A DNA stretch of 5,967 nt from Candidatus Aenigmatarchaeota archaeon (lineage in GTDB: Archaea > Aenigmatarchaeota > Aenigmatarchaeia > QMZP01), in NCBI GenBank assembly GCA_003663415.1, contig QMZY01000057.1, positions 1 to 5,967 of the forward strand, written 5' to 3'. Position numbers and translations under genes: made by a program. This document shows, one piece after another, positions 1 through 5,092 of this stretch (position 1 is its first letter; each line of letters starts with the position of its first letter). The notes beneath the pieces are model-generated. The model was given only the letters and a program-made list of their open reading frames with translations. It made no database searches and was not told the DNA's origin.

Positions 1-36
1 ATATAACCCTTTCTTTTTAAAAAAGAAAGCGTTAAC
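1..36 (+). repeat. 36-nt palindromic repeat unit A, copy 1
   Basis: The unit starts ATATAACCC and ends AAGCGTTAAC. Inside it is an imperfect inverted repeat (4-34): TAAC pairs with GTTA, then there is one C/C mismatch, then CTTTCTTTTT (9-18) pairs with AAAAAGAAAG (20-29). It matches copy 2 at 34 of 36 positions. It touches the window edge, so its true left boundary is not known. Confidence 0.85.
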
Positions 37-55
37 GGAAAGAAAACACAATTCC

Positions 56-91
56 ATATAACCCTTTCTTTTTGGAAAAGAAAGCGTTAAC
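56..91 (+). repeat. 36-nt palindromic repeat unit A, copy 2
   Basis: It differs from copy 1 only at the two central bases (GG at 74-75 in place of AA at 19-20), which lie in the hairpin loop, so the stem is fully preserved. Copy starts are 55 nt apart, with a 19-nt non-repeated spacer between them. It is followed at once by the hairpin at 92-116. Confidence 0.85.
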
Positions 92-116
92 CCAGCTTTT
101 TTCAAGAAAAAGCTGG
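92..116. repeat. Perfect hairpin with TCAAG loop
   Basis: CCAGCTTTTT (92-101) pairs perfectly with AAAAAGCTGG (107-116) around the five-base loop TCAAG. The stem carries a T-run on each strand, so it could act in termination or RNA 3'-end formation in either direction. Confidence 0.8.
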
Positions 117-141
117 AGCAAAAAGGAGCTGACCGCTTCCA
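116..141 (+). repeat. 26-nt repeat unit B, copy 1
   Basis: The unit starts GAGCA and ends CCGCTTCCA. It matches the copy at 164-189 at 24 of 26 positions. It contains a short bulged inverted repeat, GGAGC against GCTTCC. Its last 13 bases are a degenerate reverse-complement version of the end of unit A. Confidence 0.75.
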
Positions 142-163
142 ACATCTTTTCAAGAAAGAGCTT

Positions 164-189
164 GAGCAGAAAGGAGCTAACCGCTTCCA
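164..189 (+). repeat. 26-nt repeat unit B, copy 2
   Basis: This is a second copy of the unit at 116-141, offset by 48 nt, with two substitutions (G at 169 for A, A at 179 for G). Between the two copies lies the weak hairpin TCTTT/AAAGA (145-159), again with loop TCAAG. Confidence 0.75.
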
Positions 190-190
190 T

Positions 191-209
191 TTGAAAAGAA
201 AGCGTTAAC
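191..209 (+). repeat. Truncated copy of repeat unit A (right arm only)
   Basis: Positions 193-209 match the right arm of copy 2 (75-91) base for base, ending in AAGCGTTAAC, but the left arm is missing. As in copy 2, the right arm is followed directly by a TCAAG-loop hairpin (210-232). The shared junction suggests that right arm plus hairpin spread or was duplicated as one composite unit. Confidence 0.75.
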
Positions 210-232
210 CAAACCTTTTCAAGAAAGGTTTG
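193..232 (-). terminator. Candidate ABCE1 terminator: hairpin plus T-rich tract
   Basis: Reading leftward from the ABCE1 stop, a perfect 9-bp hairpin (232-224 with 218-210, loop over 219-223) lies about 14 nt downstream. It is followed by a pyrimidine-rich tract, GCTTTCTTTTC. Archaeal RNA polymerase terminates mainly at T-rich tracts, so the tract rather than the stem may be the active part. Similar tracts recur further left in each repeat A copy. Terminator function is inferred from position. Confidence 0.4.
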
Positions 233-246
233 ATCCAAAGGAAAAC

Positions 247-2040
247 TCATTTATTGTCTGTATAGTAATAAGTGTTTGTTTTTTTCTGTTCTATGTCTTT
301 TTGAGAACCGGGTTTATTTGCTCTTGCCCTTCCTGTTGCAGGGTCTCTTCTGTATGTAGTGCCAATCCTTTTTAAAAACACATTCATTCCTTCTTCCAAA
401 AAATAAGGCGGCGGTGCGTATCCTTTTTTACCTTTCTCACCTTCAAAAACCATTATCCTGTCAGACACGCTGTCTATAAACTGCAAATCATGGTCCACAA
501 CAAAGCACGCCACACCTTTGCTTTCACTGTACTGCCTTAATATTTTTGCCAGCTTTAATCTCTGTTCAACATCAAGAAAAGCAGAAGGCTCGTCAAAAAG
601 CATTACTTCGCTTTCTTTCAAAAGGGTCGCGCACACAAAAACACCCTGAAGCTCGCCGCCGGATAATGTTTTCATTGTTCTTTCTTTATTTTTTTCCACA
701 CCCAACACCCTCAGGATGTTTTTTTCCTGCGTAGAAAAATCTGTTTTTTGCGTTTTTTCCCTCAGGAACTCCTCAACAGAGAGATTCTCTTCTTCTGCCT
801 TTAAAACAAGCCTCTGTGGTTTATACGCTAAACTTAGACCTTCAATAGGTTCTCCTGCATCTGGTTTTATCTCACCAACGAGCATTTTTATAAACGTTGT
901 TTTCCCTATGCTGTTAGGACCTAAAATCCCTATAATTTCTCCATGAAAAAGGTTTCCCGGTTCTGTTTTCAGATAAAAGTTACCCAGCTGTTTTTCAAAA
1001 CCAGAAAAAGCCAAAAAAAGCTTTGTTTTTTCAAACGTTTTTGGCATTTTTTGAAAAACAATTGCTTCTTCCCTGAATCTTACATTCTCTTCCTTTATAT
1101 ACCCTTCAAGGTATGTGTTTATCCCTGTTCTCACACCAAAGGTTTTTGAAACTATCCCAAAAACCCCCGGTTTTCCATACAATATATGCGTATAGTCTGC
1201 AAGATAGTCAGCAACAGCAAGGTCATGCTCCACAACCATAACAACAGCTTTTTCCATAAGCTTTCTTATCTCTTTAGCAACCTTTAATCTCTGATACACG
1301 TCAAGATAGCTTGAAGGTTCATCAAAAAAATAAAACTCGCAGTTCTTTAAAAGAACAGCAGCAACGGCAACAAGCTGTAACTCACCGCCAGAAAGCTTTT
1401 CTGTTTCCTTATCTAAAACCCTCTCTATCCCAAGACTTGAAACAACCTCTTTTATCCTTTCTTCTTCCCCGATTTTTCTCAGCAAATCTATAACCTTTCC
1501 TTTCCATATTTTTGGAATCATATCCACGTGTTGCGGTTTATACCCTGTTTTTATTTTCTTTTCTTTGATTTGCCTCAAATAATCCTGAATCTCTGTTCCC
1601 TTAAATTTCTCAATTATTTCATCCCATTCAACTTCTTTATCCAAAACCCCAGCGTTCGGTTTTAACTGACCTGATAAAATGTTTAAAACAGTAGATTTGC
1701 CTGTTCCGTTTTGACCAAGCAGTGCTATTACAGAATTTTTCTTTGGAACAGGAAGCCTGTAAAGGGAAAACATGTTCTTTCCATATCTGTGGATGGGCGT
1801 TTCATTTAATTCTTCCGGAAGATTAACAAGCTGTATAGCGTTTTTACTGCATTTTTTAACACACAGACCGCATCCTATACATAACTCCTCGTTTATAACA
1901 GGTTTTTTATCAATCTCGGAAATTGTTATGCAATCCTGACCAGACCTGTTGACAGGACACGCTTTCATACAGGCGTAATCTGTTTGTTTCGGGTTGCAAA
2001 GTTCCCTGTCAATTACAACAAGCCTCTTTTTCCTTGGCAT
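247..2040 (-). CDS. abcE1: ABCE1/Rli1-type ribosome-recycling ATPase
   Basis: This is a soluble twin-ATPase that splits ribosomes into subunits after termination, working with aRF1 or Pelota in archaea. The 597-aa product has the full family layout: an N-terminal double [4Fe-4S] ferredoxin-like domain (about 1-75), NBD1 with Walker A 109-117, signature LSGGELQ 216-222, Walker B DE 240-241 and H-loop His272, a hinge with GVRTGIN (302-308), NBD2 with Walker A 374-382, signature 459-465, Walker B DE 483-484 and His517, and a second hinge RRDPATGR (564-571). Length is normal for the family. The start is set by the conserved N-terminus (RLVVIDRELC) and a TATA-like box 25 bp upstream. Oddities: Thr20 replaces the second cluster cysteine, and the Arg after both LSGGELQ motifs is lost (Leu223, Gly466). 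Catalytic residues are intact, so it should be active. It lies 32 bp downstream of the lipoprotein gene on the same strand. Confidence 0.96.
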   Translation of the reverse strand: MPRKKRLVVIDRELCNPKQTDYACMKACPVNRSGQDCITISEIDKKPVINEELCIGCGLCVKKCSKNAIQLVNLPEELNETPIHRYGKNMFSLYRLPVPKKNSVIALLGQNGTGKSTVLNILSGQLKPNAGVLDKEVEWDEIIEKFKGTEIQDYLRQIKEKKIKTGYKPQHVDMIPKIWKGKVIDLLRKIGEEERIKEVVSSLGIERVLDKETEKLSGGELQLVAVAAVLLKNCEFYFFDEPSSYLDVYQRLKVAKEIRKLMEKAVVMVVEHDLAVADYLADYTHILYGKPGVFGIVSKTFGVRTGINTYLEGYIKEENVRFREEAIVFQKMPKTFEKTKLFLAFSGFEKQLGNFYLKTEPGNLFHGEIIGILGPNSIGKTTFIKMLVGEIKPDAGEPIEGLSLAYKPQRLVLKAEEENLSVEEFLREKTQKTDFSTQEKNILRVLGVEKNKERTMKTLSGGELQGVFVCATLLKESEVMLFDEPSAFLDVEQRLKLAKILRQYSESKGVACFVVDHDLQFIDSVSDRIMVFEGEKGKKGYAPPPYFLEEGMNVFLKRIGTTYRRDPATGRARANKPGSQKDIEQKKTNTYYYTDNK

Positions 2041-2060
2041 ATAAGAAATTTTAAATATTG

Positions 2061-2070
2061 ACTATAAATA
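2061..2070 (-). promoter_or_regulatory. Possible TATA box for ABCE1
   Basis: On the minus strand TATTTATAGT lies in the 32-bp gap between the lipoprotein stop and the ABCE1 start, centred about 25 bp before the ATG. That distance fits an archaeal TATA box driving a leaderless transcript. No clear Shine-Dalgarno sequence precedes the ATG, which agrees with leaderless initiation. A second AT-rich element, ATTTAAAATTT, is too close to the start to serve in the same way. Co-transcription with the lipoprotein gene remains possible. Confidence 0.45.
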
Positions 2071-2071
2071 C

Positions 2072-2857
2072 CTATTCCAGACAAAAAGAATCAAGCTCCT
2101 TATCTGTTATATCTCCTCTTCCACCGCTCATTCCAAAATCTACAAGCTCTGTTGTTTTTTCGCCCGACTGTGTTTTTTCAATTAATTTTGCAACAGGAAG
2201 AAAAGGAACATCATAAGATAGCCAATATTCCCTGTTTTTTATTCTATATTTCTCAACCTGTATGATTTTGTTCCCGTTGGTTTTATATTCTTCTGTTCCC
2301 AAAAACTCTCCTGATAAAACGCTTCCAATATATTTTTTTGTTTCTTCTATTGAAACATATCCCTGATGAGGATATACTTCATTCTTTGAACATTTTACAG
2401 CCGTTAGAGGCCTCAAAGCCTTTACCACTGTATATTCAGGATTCATTTCCCAAGAAGGCATACCAAGAACAGACAAGGGATATAACCACTCGTATACTGT
2501 TTCCATGGTGTCAGACATCACTGTCATCTCTATGCCGGCGTATTTTTTCCCGTGGATTGTTACCGGCCCGATGGCTTCGTATCTGACAAAACCGGGTTTT
2601 GTTCCAGAAGATATGCGAAACATTGACCACATGCCGGCTTTAAACTGAACTCCTGATTTTGGTTCACAGGAAACCCTTTCCACGGGCTTTGTTTTTTCAG
2701 TTCCGCAAGCATTTACATCTTTGCAGCTTCTTGTTCTGAAACCGTTAATGCAATCAGACCAATCAGAACATTTCCATTTTTCTTCACACGCCTTCTCCTG
2801 CACACACCCGCTGACCATAATACAAAAAATAAGAACAACAGCAAAATATTTTTTCAT
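2072..2857 (-). CDS. Predicted lipoprotein with thrombospondin-1-like module
   Basis: The 261-aa product begins with a signal peptide (basic MKK, hydrophobic 5-15) ending in a lipobox, VSGC, with Cys18 as the likely lipidated residue. It is probably anchored to the outer face of the cytoplasmic membrane. Residues 24-64 form a compact module with six cysteines (24, 30, 36, 45, 51, 64) and the pattern WKCSDWSDC...G-x-RTRSC, which resembles thrombospondin type-1 repeats common in archaeal surface proteins. The remaining residues, about 69-261, form an unrecognised, probably beta-rich domain ending in VDFG and holding only two more cysteines (156, 259), which could pair. I cannot name its ligand or function. 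It is divergent from trxB, with which it appears to share a promoter region, and lies just upstream of ABCE1. The ATG at 2857 is chosen because it gives a complete signal peptide. Confidence 0.85.
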   Translation of the reverse strand: MKKYFAVVLIFCIMVSGCVQEKACEEKWKCSDWSDCINGFRTRSCKDVNACGTEKTKPVERVSCEPKSGVQFKAGMWSMFRISSGTKPGFVRYEAIGPVTIHGKKYAGIEMTVMSDTMETVYEWLYPLSVLGMPSWEMNPEYTVVKALRPLTAVKCSKNEVYPHQGYVSIEETKKYIGSVLSGEFLGTEEYKTNGNKIIQVEKYRIKNREYWLSYDVPFLPVAKLIEKTQSGEKTTELVDFGMSGGRGDITDKELDSFCLE

Positions 2858-2882
2858 ACTAAATCAATATATATGAGCAGTT

Positions 2883-2897
2883 CTATAAATAATATAG
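2883..2897. promoter_or_regulatory. Shared near-palindromic TATA element of a divergent promoter
   Basis: CTATAAATAATATAG has inverted arms CTATA (2883-2887) and TATAG (2893-2897) and sits at the middle of the 62-bp gap between two divergent genes. Its centre is 30 bp from the trxB ATG and 33 bp from the lipoprotein ATG. It reads as a TATA-like box in both directions, which would give leaderless or very short-leader transcripts each way. The promoter role is inferred from sequence and spacing. Confidence 0.55.
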
Positions 2898-2910
2898 TTT
2901 TAGCGAATTT

Positions 2911-2915
2911 GGTGG
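2911..2915 (+). promoter_or_regulatory. Possible ribosome binding site of trxB
   Basis: GGTGG lies four bases before the ATG at 2920 and partly matches the archaeal Shine-Dalgarno core GGAGGTGA. It supports the chosen start. It would be retained on a transcript only if initiation occurs at or before about 2911. Confidence 0.4.
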
Positions 2916-2919
2916 CTCT

Positions 2920-3849
2920 ATGGACGAAATCTATGATGTAATTATTATAGGTTCTGGTCCTGCGGGTCTTGGTGCTGGAGTGTATTGTAAAAGATACAAA
3001 CTAAAAACTTTGGTTATAGGAAAAGAACCGGGAGGGTATTTGACAAAAACGCATATGATAGAAAACTATCTTGGTTTTCCTTCAATTCTTGGCGCAGAGC
3101 TTGCTAAAAAATTTCAGGAACACGCCGAAAAGGTTGGTGTTGAACTTAAGTTTTTTGCAACTGTTTCAAACATTAAGAAAAACAATGATATTTTTGAACT
3201 AAGAACAGAGAGCGGCGAAACGTTCAAATCTTACAGCGTGATTGTTGCCATAGGAACAGTTCAAAGAAGATTAAATGTTCCCGGTGAAGATAAATTCCTT
3301 GGAAAAGGCGTTTCTTATTGCGCTACCTGTGACGCGCCGTTCTTTAAAGGCAAAACCGTATGTGTTGTTGGCGGGAGCGACGCCGCCGGTGTTACAGCTT
3401 TGATGTTGACAGAGCATGCCAAAAAAGTTTACATCAGTTACCGCAGAGAAGAGCTTCGCGCAGAGCCAATAACAAAGGAAAGAATAGAAAAAAACCCCAA
3501 AATAGAAATAATTTACAAATCGAACATAAAAGAATTCAAAGGAAAAGACAAACTGGAATCCATTGTTATAGACATAGACGGTGAAATAAAAGAAATGCCT
3601 ATGGACGGCGTTTTCATAGAAATCGGTTCAATACCATCAACGGTTCTTCTAAAAAATCTGAACGTGGAAACAAATGAACAGGGATACATAAAAGTTAAAG
3701 AAGACATGTCAACCAATGTTGAAGGATTGTTTGCGGCAGGCGACATCTCAACGGGTTCAAACAACTTCCGCCAAATTATAACAGCTGCTGCAGAAGGAGC
3801 AATTGCATCGAACTCTGCGTTCAAATACATAAAATCAACGAAGGGATAA
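2920..3849 (+). CDS. trxB: Thioredoxin reductase, FAD- and NAD(P)H-dependent
   Basis: This cytoplasmic flavoenzyme passes electrons from NAD(P)H through FAD and a redox-active disulfide to thioredoxin or a glutaredoxin-like partner. The 309-aa product has the length and order of low-molecular-weight TrxB: an FAD-binding GSGPAG (11-16), the active-site pair Cys134-Ala-Thr-Cys137, a central nucleotide-binding segment GGSDAAG (151-157), and the closing FAD motif AAGDISTG...RQIITAAAEGAIA (272-296). YRREELRA (174-181) keeps the arginines usually linked to the NADPH 2'-phosphate, which suggests NADPH. The usual third glycine of the GGG(D/N)SA loop is Ser153. The start has a Shine-Dalgarno-like GGTGG and a TATA-like element about 30 bp upstream. 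One base separates its stop from the glutamate dehydrogenase ATG, so the two are almost certainly one operon. No thioredoxin gene is in the window. Confidence 0.95.
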   Translation: MDEIYDVIIIGSGPAGLGAGVYCKRYKLKTLVIGKEPGGYLTKTHMIENYLGFPSILGAELAKKFQEHAEKVGVELKFFATVSNIKKNNDIFELRTESGETFKSYSVIVAIGTVQRRLNVPGEDKFLGKGVSYCATCDAPFFKGKTVCVVGGSDAAGVTALMLTEHAKKVYISYRREELRAEPITKERIEKNPKIEIIYKSNIKEFKGKDKLESIVIDIDGEIKEMPMDGVFIEIGSIPSTVLLKNLNVETNEQGYIKVKEDMSTNVEGLFAAGDISTGSNNFRQIITAAAEGAIASNSAFKYIKSTKG

Positions 3850-3850
3850 A

Positions 3851-5092
3851 ATGAAAAAAACGTTTAACCCTTTTTTAATGGCACAGGAGCAGTTTTTAAA
3901 AGCTGCAAAAAAAATGAACCTTGATGAAAACATTATAAATATTCTAAAAGAGCCTCAAGAAGCGTTAGAAGTTAGTATTCCCATAAAAACGGATTCCGGA
4001 AAGGTTAAAGTTTTCAAGGGCTACAGAGTTCACCATAACAACGCAAGAGGACCGTATAAAGGCGGAATAAGGTATCATCCGAATGTCACTCTTGAGGAGG
4101 TGAAAGCGCTTGCAATGTGGATGACATGGAAATGCGCTGTTGTTGGTATTCCTTTTGGCGGAGCCAAAGGCGGTGTTGTGTGCAACCCTAAACAAATGTC
4201 AAGAAGGGAAAAAGAAGCCTTAACCAGAGAATATACACGAAGAATGATAAATTTTATAGGACCTCTTAAGGACATACCCGCGCCGGATGTTTATACTGAT
4301 TCCCAGGTTATGGCATGGATAATGGATGAATACAACAAATACACAGGAAACACAACCCTTGGTGTGGTCACAGGCAAACCGCTTGCTATTGGCGGTTCAG
4401 AGGGAAGACACGCTTCAACAGGAAAAGGTCTAACTGTGGTTGTGCAGGAAGCCCTAAAATATTTGGAAATGAAACCTGAAAACACAACAGCTGTTATTCA
4501 GGGATACGGCAACCTTGGGCACATAGCTGCAGAAGAAATGTATAAAATGGGAATAAAAATCATTGCTGTAAGCGACTCAAAGGGCGGAATATATAATCCA
4601 AAAGGATTAAATCCTTTAAAAGTAGAGTCATTTAAGCAAAAGACAGGCAGTGTCGTTGGTTTTCCTGATGCGAAAAAAATAACCAACGAGAAACTTTTAC
4701 AACTTAAAACAGATGTTCTTGCACCCTGCGCTTTGGAAAACGTAATAACCTCTGAAAACGCAAGCAAAATAAAAGCAAAGATAATAGCAGAAGGCGCTAA
4801 TGGTCCTACCACACCGGAAGCTGAAAAGATTCTTTTAAAGAAAAATGTTCTGATATTTCCGGATATTCTGGCTAACGCCGGCGGCGTGGTTGTGAGTTAT
4901 TTTGAGTGGGTTCAAGACATGCAAGGATATTTTTGGGAGCTGGATGAAATACATGCAAAGCTTGATAAGATTATGACCAAGGCTTTTTGGAATGTTGTTG
5001 ACATGGCTGAAAAACATAAAACAGATTTTAGAACAGCTGCCTATATTTTTGCAATCCAAAAAGTGGCAGAAGCAATTGAGAAAAGAGAATAA
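3851..5092 (+). CDS. gdhA: Glutamate dehydrogenase, hexameric type
   Basis: This enzyme interconverts glutamate and 2-oxoglutarate plus ammonium in the cytoplasm, linking amino-acid catabolism or ammonium assimilation to central carbon. The 413-aa product matches the usual archaeal length of about 415. The N-terminal dimerisation domain contains GPYKGGIR (67-74, Lys70), WMTWK (90-94, Lys94), GGAKGG (103-108, Lys106) and PAPDV (143-147, Asp146). These correspond to the substrate-binding and catalytic Lys and Asp residues of the family. The Rossmann domain has GYGNLG (218-223) followed by SDSKGG (241-246). Coenzyme preference cannot be read safely, because archaeal enzymes with this SD pattern include NADP-dependent ones. 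The ATG at 3851 gives the expected start (NPF...EQFLKAAK); Met10 would remove part of it. It is translationally linked to trxB by a one-base gap, and its stop directly abuts that of the convergent tes-like gene. Confidence 0.97.
   Translation: MKKTFNPFLMAQEQFLKAAKKMNLDENIINILKEPQEALEVSIPIKTDSGKVKVFKGYRVHHNNARGPYKGGIRYHPNVTLEEVKALAMWMTWKCAVVGIPFGGAKGGVVCNPKQMSRREKEALTREYTRRMINFIGPLKDIPAPDVYTDSQVMAWIMDEYNKYTGNTTLGVVTGKPLAIGGSEGRHASTGKGLTVVVQEALKYLEMKPENTTAVIQGYGNLGHIAAEEMYKMGIKIIAVSDSKGGIYNPKGLNPLKVESFKQKTGSVVGFPDAKKITNEKLLQLKTDVLAPCALENVITSENASKIKAKIIAEGANGPTTPEAEKILLKKNVLIFPDILANAGGVVVSYFEWVQDMQGYFWELDEIHAKLDKIMTKAFWNVVDMAEKHKTDFRTAAYIFAIQKVAEAIEKRE

Larger units (their letters stand above)
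1..246. repeat. Dense array of short direct and inverted repeats downstream of ABCE1
   Basis: This gene-free stretch follows the ABCE1 stop codon and is almost entirely repeats. It contains two near-identical 36-nt units (1-36, 56-91) with a truncated third copy (191-209), two near-identical 26-nt units (116-141, 164-189), and three hairpins with the loop TCAAG (102-106, 150-154, 219-223). The motif GAAAGCGTTAAC occurs on the plus strand at 25-36, 80-91 and 198-209. A related form, GGAAGCGGT(T/C)AGC, occurs on the minus strand at 128-140 and 176-188. T-tracts occur on both strands, so transcription termination is a plausible role. The array begins at base 1 and may continue beyond the window. 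It could be a REP/BIME-like intergenic family, a degenerate MITE, or a terminator array; the sequence alone does not decide. Confidence 0.8.

Noticed and set aside
1..91. CRISPR array: two 36-nt repeats with a 19-nt spacer
   Set aside because: There are only two full copies, the spacer is too short, the third copy is truncated without a spacer, the units are near-complete palindromes, and there is no cas gene in the window.
32..250. 72-codon minus-strand frame downstream of ABCE1 as a real gene
   Set aside because: It is made almost wholly of hairpins and repeats, has no recognisable domain, and its low-complexity peptide follows from the repeats. Kept only as a low-interest finding because of the ATGA overlap and phase agreement.
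247..2040. ABC transporter ATPase subunit
   Set aside because: The N-terminal ferredoxin-like domain, the fused twin NBDs, and the hinge motifs GVRTGIN and RRDPATGR identify ABCE1. There is no membrane partner gene.
3513..3830. Antisense open frame of about 105 codons inside trxB
   Set aside because: It lies opposite a well-conserved coding sequence, shows no family features, and is a shadow of the trxB codon pattern.
3878..3880. Alternative glutamate dehydrogenase start at Met10
   Set aside because: It would remove the conserved NPF segment of the N-terminus and lose the tight coupling to trxB. The ATG at 3851 is better.
4498..4812. Antisense open frame of about 104 codons inside gdhA
   Set aside because: It is a shadow of the strongly conserved glutamate dehydrogenase Rossmann region and has no independent start signal.
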